In this document: positions 1 through 4,818 of the stretch, piece after piece | Numbering within the stretch: the stretch's first letter is position 1 | Layout of the letters: each line of letters opens with the position of its first letter | NCBI GenBank assembly: GCA_003022905.1 | Contig: PXSE01000056.1 | Location: 1-7,383, forward strand | Length of the DNA: 7,383 nt | Source: Halobacteriales archaeon QS_9_68_42 | GTDB lineage: Archaea > Halobacteriota > Halobacteria > Halobacteriales > Haloarculaceae | Direction: 5' to 3' | The notes under the pieces: model-generated | What the model was told of the DNA's origin: nothing | The model's input: the letters and a program-made list of their open reading frames with translations, nothing else | Databases searched by the model: none | Position numbers and translations under genes: made by a program

Positions 1-854
1 AAACGAACATCGAGGAACTCCGTCGCGGGACGGACCTCGTGAAGCGCGGTTTCGCCAAGATGCAGAAGGGCGGCGTCATCATGGACGTCGTCTCCCGCGA
101 GCAGGCCCGCATCGCGGAGGACACCGGCGCGGTGGCGGTGATGCACCTCGAGTCGGTCCCGGCGGACATCCGCAAGCGCGGCGGCGTCGCCCGGATGGCC
201 GACCCCGGCGGCCTCGAGGCGGTCATCGACGAGGTGTCGATTCCCGCGATGGGCAAGTGCCGCATCGGCCACACCGCCGAGGCCCAGGTCCTCGAGGCGA
301 CCGGCGCCGACATGATCGACGAGTCAGAGGTGCTGACGCAGGCCGACGAGCGGTACCACATCGACAAGCGCGAGTTCACGTCGCCGTTCGTCTGCGGCGC
401 CCGCAACCTCGGGGAGGCGCTGCGGCGCATCGACGAGGGCGCGGCGATGATTCGCACCAAGGGCGAGGCCGGCACCGGCGATGTCAACCAGGCGGTCACC
501 CACCAGCGGAACATCCAGCGCGCGGTCCGAAAGCTCTCCGGCATGGACTACGAGGAGCGCGACGAGTGGGCCCGCGAGCACGAGGCGCCGCGCGGGCTGG
601 TCCACGAGACGGCCGACCGGGGCCGCCTCCCGGTGGTCAACTTCGCCGCCGGCGGCATCGCCACGCCCGCCGACGCCGCGCTGATGATGCAGCTCGGCTG
701 TGACGGCATCTTCGTCGGCTCCGGCATCTTCGGCGCCGAGGACCCCACCGCGATGGGCACCGCCGTCGTCGAGGCGGTCAACAACTACGACGACTGCCCG
801 AAGAGGAGAAGCTACAGGGCCGCGGCGTTTAGCTTGTGCGGTGCAGAGCGCTAA
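1..854 (+). CDS. pdxS: PdxS, pyridoxal 5'-phosphate synthase lyase subunit; 5' end outside window, C-terminus lost by deletion/frameshift
   Basis: PdxS is the (beta/alpha)8-barrel subunit of the cytoplasmic PLP synthase; with the glutaminase PdxT it builds PLP from ribose 5-phosphate, glyceraldehyde 3-phosphate and glutamine-derived ammonia. The frame is open from base 3 ([19 protein letters not shown]), so only a few N-terminal codons are missing; the GTG at 39 is internal. Visible family motifs are [28 protein letters not shown], the Schiff-base lysine in MGKCRIGH (codon 255-257), the second lysine in RTKGEAGTG (459-461) and the phosphate-binding [10 protein letters not shown] and GIFVGSGIF. 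After NNYDD (to 794) the frame reads a foreign tail, [19 protein letters not shown], to a TAA at 852-854. The usual haloarchaeal ending, [12 protein letters not shown] plus stop, is present in another frame at 794-832, so about 20-22 codons between these points are missing. The barrel and both lysines remain, but the C-terminal tail, which the family uses for subunit contacts and PLP formation, is gone. Family assignment is very secure; whether the product works is doubtful. Confidence 0.93.
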   Translation, partial: TNIEELRRGTDLVKRGFAKMQKGGVIMDVVSREQARIAEDTGAVAVMHLESVPADIRKRGGVARMADPGGLEAVIDEVSIPAMGKCRIGHTAEAQVLEATGADMIDESEVLTQADERYHIDKREFTSPFVCGARNLGEALRRIDEGAAMIRTKGEAGTGDVNQAVTHQRNIQRAVRKLSGMDYEERDEWAREHEAPRGLVHETADRGRLPVVNFAAGGIATPADAALMMQLGCDGIFVGSGIFGAEDPTAMGTAVVEAVNNYDDCPKRRSYRAAAFSLCGAER

Positions 855-856
855 GC

Positions 857-897
857 CCCCGTCCTCAGTGAGCGCCGAAGGCGCGAGCAGGGAGGGG
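857..897 (+). ncRNA. Compact TnpB right-end-like stem-loop (copy A)
   Basis: The outer stem CCCCGTCCT (857-865) pairs with AGGGAGGGG (889-897) at 8 of 9 positions, one of them G-U. Inside is a perfect 5-bp hairpin, GCGCC-GAA-GGCGC (872-884). The layout matches the right-end stem-loop behind the intact tnpB at 4760-4810. It starts 25 nt after the original pdxS stop. It is probably the solo right end of a lost IS1341-type element. A simple intrinsic hairpin behind pdxS is an alternative reading. Confidence 0.5.
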
Positions 898-942
898 ATG
901 CAGCGCCCGTCATCGTATTCACTTCCACTGTACGGCATGCCT

Positions 943-970
943 TACTACCCCGACATCGAACGGGGTAGTA
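943..970 (+). repeat. 10-bp perfect hairpin, possible left end of a miniature IS200/IS605-type element
   Basis: TACTACCCCG (943-952) and CGGGGTAGTA (961-970) form a perfect 10-bp stem with an 8-nt loop. The arm CGGGGTAGT recurs at 1372-1380, within the right-end motif GGGGTAGTTCAC, and GGGGTAGTT recurs again at 4807-4815. IS200/IS605 elements carry subterminal hairpins rather than terminal inverted repeats, so this is a candidate left end for a non-autonomous element reaching to about 1384. Confidence 0.45.
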
Positions 971-1170
971 TGACGCTCGCCACGCGTCCGGCGTTGTTCA
1001 AATGCGACAAGAAGCGCGCACCGTTGGTTGCGGCCGAGTGTCGACCCGGTAGGAGCAGGACACTCCAAACCACCCAGCGATGGACAACGCCCGTGGAGTC
1101 TGAAACCACTGTGGGAATGGTCCCTGCACGTTCCGACGCCGAAGCAGGAAGTCGTTCGAAAGGCGCGTAG
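970..1170 (+). pseudogene. Remnant of a TnpB C-terminal tail
   Basis: One frame is open from an ATG inside the 943-970 hairpin to a TAG at 1168-1170, about 66 codons. Its second half contains TTPVESETTVG and DAEAGSRSKGA, which resemble the variable tail of haloarchaeal IS1341-type TnpB proteins (a TPVE...VEAGS pattern). None of the RuvC or zinc-finger motifs is present, so at most the last 50 residues of a former tnpB remain, joined directly to a left-end-like hairpin. This suggests an internally deleted element similar to the palindrome-associated elements described in haloarchaea. The resemblance is from memory of the family and was not aligned; the fragment is not expected to encode a working protein. 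Confidence 0.45.
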
Positions 1171-1350
1171 CGCCTTTCGTGATCACGAGAGACCTTCGGT
1201 CTCTCGGACGATCCCAATCTTGAGGACCGAGGCGCGTAGTCGTTCAAGACGGCCTCGCCGTCTCGTGATGTTGCCAGAATCCTGTGGATTCTGACTACAA
1301 GTGGGAAATACTTCGATTTCCCGCAATGACGAGAGAGCGTCGCTCTCTCG
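1157..1350 (+). repeat. Cluster of six short hairpins with different stems
   Basis: Six stems follow each other: 1157-1179 (10 bp, loop GTA), 1186-1206 (9 bp, loop TTC), 1247-1263 (7 bp, loop CTC), 1275-1293 (8 bp, loop TGT), 1303-1322 (7 bp plus a C-G pair with one bulged A, loop TTC) and 1330-1350 (9 bp, loop GTC). All left arms are purine-rich. The stem sequences differ, so this is not a copied repeat unit. The last four lie inside the enlarged apical part of stem-loop copy B (1211-1377). Confidence 0.8.
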
Positions 1351-1384
1351 GACCACGCCGAGGGAGAAGGTCGGGGTAGTTCAC
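1211..1384 (+). ncRNA. Right-end/omega-RNA-like stem-loop with enlarged apical region (copy B)
   Basis: The outer stem ATCCCAATCTT (1211-1221) pairs with AAGGTCGGGGT (1367-1377) at 10 of 11 positions, including two G-U pairs. Next to it, AGGACCGAGGCGCGT (1223-1237) is identical to 4772-4786, and CGCCGAGGGAG (1356-1366) is identical to 4790-4800. The 29-nt ends 1356-1384 and 4790-4818 differ at only four positions. Where the intact copy has a 4-nt loop, this copy holds about 118 nt of extra sequence containing four hairpins. The segment ends in GGGGTAGTTCAC, taken as the element's right boundary. No intact tnpB precedes it. Confidence 0.6.
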
Positions 1385-1422
1385 TCGTTTCAACGCGGTC
1401 CAGTGCTGTGAATTCTTGCAGT

Positions 1423-2348
1423 CTACTGTCGCAGTCGGTCCAGATCCGCGAGGAACTCCCGGAGCATCGGCCGGGTGACGTGGGGCATGCAGACGACCCG
1501 CGCCTCGCCGGCCTCGGTGCGGGAGAGCCGCCAGCCACGCTCGCGGAGCGCCTCGATGCGGTCGTCCGAGAGGTCCGCCGCGACGATGGGCAGCACCGGC
1601 GACACCACCTCGAGGCCGCGGTCCCGCACCTCGGCGGCCAGCCAGTCGGCGTTCGTCTGCGAGCGGCGGTACTGGGCCTCGTAGCCCTCGGGCCACAGTT
1701 GCTCCATGACGGCGACGGCGCTTGCGACGCCCGCGCCGCTTCTCGTGCCCGTCAGCGTCACCTGTGACGTCGACTCGAGGTACGGCGTGTCGATGGCCAG
1801 TTCGTCGAGCAGTTCCGGCCCCCGCGCCAGCAGGCCGCCCGCCGGGACGGCGGCCTGGCCCATCTTGCCAGCGCGGGGATGGGGTCAACCCGGCCGTACT
1901 CGGTGGACCCGGCGACGCCCACCACGAGTGCGGTGTCGTCGTCGACCAGTTCCGCGACGGCGTCGAGGTTGGCGCGGTAGTCCTCCAGCGGCGCGGTCCG
2001 CAACTCGACGCCGAGGACGTCCGCGGCCTTCCGGAACGAGAAGTGCGCCGACGCCGGCGCGACGAAGTTGGGGTTGCGGGTGTCGGCCCGGTTGCGGGCG
2101 ATGCGGACCGCCTGGACGTTGGCCTCCGTCCCGCCCGAGCAGACGTAGCCGGCGGCGTCCTCGAGGCCGGCGACCCGCCCCAGCAGGTCGACGGCACGGC
2201 GCTCGAGCTTCGCCACCGACTCGTAGGTGCCCGGGTCGCCGGGGTTGGTCGCCAGGAACCGCTCGGCCGCCTCGCGGGCCGCCGGATGCGGCTCGGTACA
2301 CATCGACGACAGCACCCGGCTGAACTCCTGCGGTTCGGCCCGCTGCAT
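1423..2348 (-). pseudogene. mfnA: MfnA-type L-tyrosine/L-aspartate decarboxylase (PLP-dependent), internal deletion with frameshift
   Basis: This belongs to the group II PLP-dependent decarboxylases. Haloarchaeal members are thought to act as aspartate 1-decarboxylases supplying beta-alanine for CoA. The N-terminal part (2348 down to 1866) has [39 protein letters not shown], the stacking-histidine region [13 protein letters not shown] and [18 protein letters not shown]. The C-terminal part (1866 down to 1423) has [29 protein letters not shown] and the end of the protein, in another frame. The joint lies at 1864-1868. About 44 residues normally between these parts are missing, including the HVDAAWGG-like aspartate and the TIDPH residues before the catalytic lysine; the lysine codon itself survives but is out of frame. 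The two parts plus the gap give about 350 aa, the usual family length, and no other lesion is visible, so the damage is recent or artificial. The start at 2348 was chosen because MQRAEPQEF matches the family start and sits 27 nt below a TATA-like box; the ATG at 2417 lies upstream of that box. Confidence 0.88.
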
Positions 2349-2372
2349 GTCCACGTCCACGCGGGGGCCGCC

Positions 2373-2378
2373 TTTATC
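2373..2378 (-). promoter_or_regulatory. TATA-like box of the decarboxylase gene
   Basis: GATAAA on the minus strand is centred about 27 nt upstream of the ATG at 2348. This is the spacing expected when an archaeal transcript begins at or next to the start codon. It supports a leaderless mRNA and the choice of start. Confidence 0.5.
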
Positions 2379-2415
2379 GATTGTGTTATCTGGAACGGGC
2401 GGCCGCGGGCGGGTC

Positions 2416-2485
2416 ATAGTGATTGCTGTGAGTCAGTACCCGAGTGCGGGCGGTCGTACCGGTAACCAGTCACAGTAATCACTAT
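2416..2485. repeat. 16-bp inverted repeat between the lipoprotein and decarboxylase genes
   Basis: ATAGTGATTGCTGTGA (2416-2431) is the inverse of TCACAGTAATCACTAT (2470-2485) except at one position, which would be a G-U pair in RNA. The 38-nt spacer contains a smaller CCCG-AGTG-CGGG hairpin. The right arm reaches the stop codon of the lipoprotein gene (TGA at 2485-2487, minus strand), and the whole lies upstream of the decarboxylase TATA box. It could be a terminator, a regulator site or a small palindromic mobile repeat; the sequence does not tell which. Confidence 0.7.
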
Positions 2486-3270
2486 CAGCCGTCGTCCCCG
2501 GCGGCCCACTCGGGGCGCTCGATGCCGGGGTCCTCGAAGCTTATCATTTGGAACGTGAACTCGTAGTCGGCGGATTCGCCTCTGATGTCGTAGACGGCGA
2601 CGGCGTCGAAGCTGTGGATTCGACCCCGGGTGTCGACGACCAGTTGGGCGTTGTACTCCCGGACGTTCGATACCTGTGCCTGTTCGTCGAACACGGCGTT
2701 GTCCTCGGGCAGCCCCTCGACCTCCATGGTCACGACGTTCGGGGCGTCCTCGCGCTGCTGGACGTCGACGGCCTCGAACTCCGCCGAGAGCCGCCGCTCC
2801 AGCAGCGCCCGGCCCGCGAGGGTCTCGGGGTCGCGGGGCGGGATGGACCGGTACTGGGGGTCGCTGCCGGCGGTCTCACCGCGCCGGATCGCGACGCTCT
2901 CGTTGCCCCAGGTAATGAACCGCGAGGCGGTGGCGCCGTCGGTGACGAGCTGCGTTTCGTACTCGCCGGCGCCGGCGGCGACGCGGGTCCGCTGTCGTTG
3001 GGTCACCTCGACGGTCTCGCCCTGCCGTGCGTCGGTGATGTTCGTGTCGACCGTGTGTGCGTACCCCGTCTCGGTGATGTTCTCGACGTGGGCACCCAAT
3101 AGCGCGGACTGGTTCGTCAGCCGACCGTCCTCGACGCCGGGTACCTCGTCGACGGTCGCACCGTCGGGCGTCTCCGCCGAGGTCGCGTCGCCCCCGGACC
3201 CCGGGAGCGCCGAGCAGCCGGCGCCCGCAACGAGCACGCATAACAATACTACCGCAAGGCCCTGTCGCAT
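2485..3270 (-). CDS. Secreted haloarchaeal lipoprotein of unknown function
   Basis: This is a 261-residue intact protein with a lipoprotein signal: MRQ, a hydrophobic stretch (LAVVLLCVLVAG, residues 5-16) and a lipobox ending in Cys19 (GAGC). The mature protein would therefore be lipid-anchored outside the cell. Residues 20-40 form a Gly/Ser/Asp/Thr-rich linker. The rest is acidic and looks beta-rich, with a predicted N-glycosylation sequon NIT and repeated Y/F-containing strands (YETQLVTDG, YEFTFQMISF), and there is no further membrane segment. It resembles the many haloarchaeal lipoproteins of about 250 aa known only as domains of unknown function; I do not recognise a substrate or partner. 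It has its own TATA-like box and is the only wholly intact non-mobile gene contained in the window. It is separated from upstream ppsA by the tnpB element, so any former co-transcription with ppsA is now interrupted by about 1.5 kb. Confidence 0.85.
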   Translation of the reverse strand: MRQGLAVVLLCVLVAGAGCSALPGSGGDATSAETPDGATVDEVPGVEDGRLTNQSALLGAHVENITETGYAHTVDTNITDARQGETVEVTQRQRTRVAAGAGEYETQLVTDGATASRFITWGNESVAIRRGETAGSDPQYRSIPPRDPETLAGRALLERRLSAEFEAVDVQQREDAPNVVTMEVEGLPEDNAVFDEQAQVSNVREYNAQLVVDTRGRIHSFDAVAVYDIRGESADYEFTFQMISFEDPGIERPEWAAGDDG

Positions 3271-3292
3271 GGGCTCGCCTCGCCCCGCCCGG

Positions 3293-3298
3293 ATAAAA
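3293..3298 (-). promoter_or_regulatory. TATA-like box of the lipoprotein gene
   Basis: TTTTAT on the minus strand is centred about 26 nt upstream of the ATG at 3270, within very GC-rich flanks. The position fits a leaderless archaeal promoter and supports this start codon. Confidence 0.6.
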
Positions 3299-3341
3299 GG
3301 GGCGCGGTACCGCCCGGGGTCGCGTCAGCATAATGCAAGGT

Positions 3342-3399
3342 GGAGCCTCCGGCCTCAAGGAGCGACCGAAGCGTAGCGAAAGGAGCGAGTAGGTCGGAG
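3342..3399 (+). ncRNA. Solo TnpB 3'-end remnant with right-end stem-loop (copy C)
   Basis: One frame reads GASGLKERPKRSERSE and stops at TAG 3390-3392. This is like the last residues of many haloarchaeal IS1341-type TnpB proteins (a ...GSPGLKE...SE ending). The same bases form an outer stem, CTCCGGCCT (3347-3355) with AGGTCGGAG (3391-3399), 9 of 9 pairs with one G-U. TCAAGGA (3355-3361) and GAGTAGG before the closing arm are shared with the stem-loop at 4760-4810. No tnpB body lies upstream, because the lipoprotein promoter region begins at once. It is a right-end scar or a very small non-autonomous copy. Confidence 0.55.
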
Positions 3400-3457
3400 A
3401 GGAAACCCGATATGATGTGACGCAACCGCCACATTCCGACCGGTCAACTCCTAAGGA

Positions 3458-3465
3458 TATAAATA
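3458..3465 (+). promoter_or_regulatory. TATA box of tnpB
   Basis: TATAAATA is centred about 25 nt upstream of the tnpB ATG at 3487, predicting a leaderless transcript. It is the strongest TATA match in the window. An 8-bp palindrome, GACCGGTC (3438-3445), lies just upstream and may belong to the element's left-end structure. Confidence 0.7.
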
Positions 3466-3486
3466 CCTCCGGCACCTTTCTGAAGT

Positions 3487-4737
3487 ATGGAGGTGCGTCG
3501 AACTGCCGTCGTGAAACTCGATGTTTCCGACGAGCAACGTGACGCACTCCACCGAACTGCCGAGCAATACCTCTACTGCGCGAACCGAACCGCTGACTAC
3601 TGTTGGTCGGACGCCTCCTACACCAAGTGCAAGATCAACAAACGGAACGTTCGGGACGCGCTCTACGATGACCTCCGCGACGAAACGGAGCTTCACTCTC
3701 AACTCGTCCAAGCCGCAATACGTCGCGCTGTCGAAGCCGTCAAAGGCGTTGTCGAACGCTGGAAGAAGGGACAGCGCGTCTCCCGGCCAACGTTCACCGC
3801 CGAAACGGTGGACTACGATATCCGAAGCGCAACCTTCTACCGCCACAAAGCGTCGCTGTCGACTGTCGAGGGTCGGGTCGAACTATCGTTCATTCTCCCG
3901 GCAGACAGCCCGACGCCCTACGAGCAGTACGTCCTCTCCGGGGACTACGAGTTCCGTGAAAGTACACTACGGTACGACGCGGTGACTGACGAGTTCTACC
4001 TCCACATCTCGACGCGACGGACGAGCGGCGGCGACACAGAGGTTTCGGCAGATACCGGGCACCACGACCAAACGGTCCTCGGTATCGACCTCGGCGTTAA
4101 CTCGTTGGCCGTCGCTTCGACCGGTACGTTCTGGCAGGGCGACGAGTACGACCACTGGATTCGGGAGTTCGAGAAGCGACGAGGAGAGATGCAACAGCGC
4201 GGCACACAGGCCGCGCACAAAGCCCTGCTTCGCCTCGGGAAGCGGGAAGAAGCATGGCGGAAACAGTACATCCACACGGTCGCCAACGAACTCGTTACGG
4301 AAGCCGTCGAACACGATTGCGGCGTCATCGTGTTCGAGGATTTGACCGACATTCGGGAGCGGCTTCCACACGCGAAGTGGCACCATATCTGGGCGTTCCG
4401 ACGGCTCTACGAGTACGTCTCCTACAAGGCCCCGGAACGCGGTGTCTCCGTAGAGCAAGTCGAGCCGAACCACACGTCAACCCGCTGTTCGCGGACGGAC
4501 TGCGGGTTCACGCATGATGACAACCGCCACGGAGAACACTTCGAGTGCCAGAAATGCGGGTACGAAGTAAACGCGGATTATAACGCCGCGAAGAACATCG
4601 GGTTACGGTACGCCCGGAAGCGACGACACAGACTCCGGTCCTCGCCTACGTCGGGGAGCGGAGACGCAGAAGTAGACCTGCGTATGAATGGTGGGACGTT
4701 GAACGACAAGAGTTACCAGCCTATTGCCGGTGACTGA
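3487..4737 (+). CDS. tnpB: TnpB, RNA-guided RuvC endonuclease of an IS1341-type element
   Basis: TnpB is the OMEGA nuclease related to Cas12: guided by an RNA from the element's right end, it cuts DNA next to a short target-adjacent motif and helps keep the element in the genome. The 416-residue length is typical. Residues 1-190 form the N-terminal wedge/REC-like part. The RuvC triad is complete: Asp201 in GIDLGVNSLAVAS, Glu284 in IVFEDLTDIRERL and Asp364 in NADYNAAKNIG. Between the last two lies the zinc finger, Cys334/Cys339 and Cys354/Cys357, preceded by VEPNHTSTRCS. Residues 377-416 are the basic, then variable tail. The start is supported by a TATA box 25 nt upstream. No frameshift or stop interrupts it, so it appears functional, unlike the three remnants of related ends in the window. 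It is on the opposite strand to both neighbours and its right end abuts the ppsA stop codon. Confidence 0.95.
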   Translation: MEVRRTAVVKLDVSDEQRDALHRTAEQYLYCANRTADYCWSDASYTKCKINKRNVRDALYDDLRDETELHSQLVQAAIRRAVEAVKGVVERWKKGQRVSRPTFTAETVDYDIRSATFYRHKASLSTVEGRVELSFILPADSPTPYEQYVLSGDYEFRESTLRYDAVTDEFYLHISTRRTSGGDTEVSADTGHHDQTVLGIDLGVNSLAVASTGTFWQGDEYDHWIREFEKRRGEMQQRGTQAAHKALLRLGKREEAWRKQYIHTVANELVTEAVEHDCGVIVFEDLTDIRERLPHAKWHHIWAFRRLYEYVSYKAPERGVSVEQVEPNHTSTRCSRTDCGFTHDDNRHGEHFECQKCGYEVNADYNAAKNIGLRYARKRRHRLRSSPTSGSGDAEVDLRMNGGTLNDKSYQPIAGD

Positions 4738-4818
4738 TTGCCGGGAGTCCACATCAAAGCCCCACCCTTCAAGGACCGAGGCGCGTCAGCGCCGAGGGAG
4801 TAGGGTGGGGTAGTTTAC
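4738..4818 (+). ncRNA. Right end and omega-RNA scaffold of the tnpB element (copy D)
   Basis: The outer stem CCCCACCCT (4760-4768) and AGGGTGGGG (4802-4810) is perfect. The inner hairpin is GGCGC-GTCA-GCGCC (4780-4793). In studied IS200/IS605 systems the guide RNA scaffold comes from the tnpB 3' end plus the right end, and sense-overlapping RNAs have been reported for haloarchaeal tnpB genes, so the transcript probably starts inside the CDS. The guide would be read from the flank just after 4818, that is, the complement strand of the last ppsA codons. The RNA itself is inferred; the structure is seen. Confidence 0.65.

Larger units (their letters stand above)
3400..4818 (+). mobile_element. 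IS1341-type (IS200/IS605 family) element with tnpB only
   Basis: The element comprises tnpB and its right-end stem-loop; no TnpA (Y1 HUH transposase) gene is present in the window, so it would need one in trans. The right end is placed at about 4818 because GGGGTAGTTTAC (4807-4818) matches GGGGTAGTTCAC at the end of copy B (1373-1384) and similarity stops there. The left end was not found; 3400 is the first base after remnant C and is only an outer limit. Base composition is visibly less GC-rich than in the neighbouring genes, consistent with acquisition. It is inserted between the 3' end of ppsA and the lipoprotein promoter. Confidence 0.6.

Noticed and set aside
39..41. GTG at 39 as the pdxS start
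   Set aside because: Codons from base 3 already encode conserved PdxS N-terminal residues ([14 protein letters not shown]), so the start is left of the window.
324..938. A 204-codon minus-strand open frame
   Set aside because: It is antisense to pdxS, with shadow-frame composition.
1157..1350. The hairpin cluster as a CRISPR array
   Set aside because: There is no constant repeat and no regular spacer length; each stem has a different sequence. No cas gene is present.
1295..2197. A 300-codon minus-strand open frame over the decarboxylase
   Set aside because: It is out of frame with both decarboxylase parts and rich in Arg/Pro/Gly, typical of a shadow frame, and it runs into the hairpin region.
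2415..2417. ATG at 2417 as the decarboxylase start
   Set aside because: It lies inside the inverted repeat and upstream of the likely TATA box. The extra 23 residues match nothing known in the family, whereas the ATG at 2348 fits both promoter spacing and the family N-terminus.
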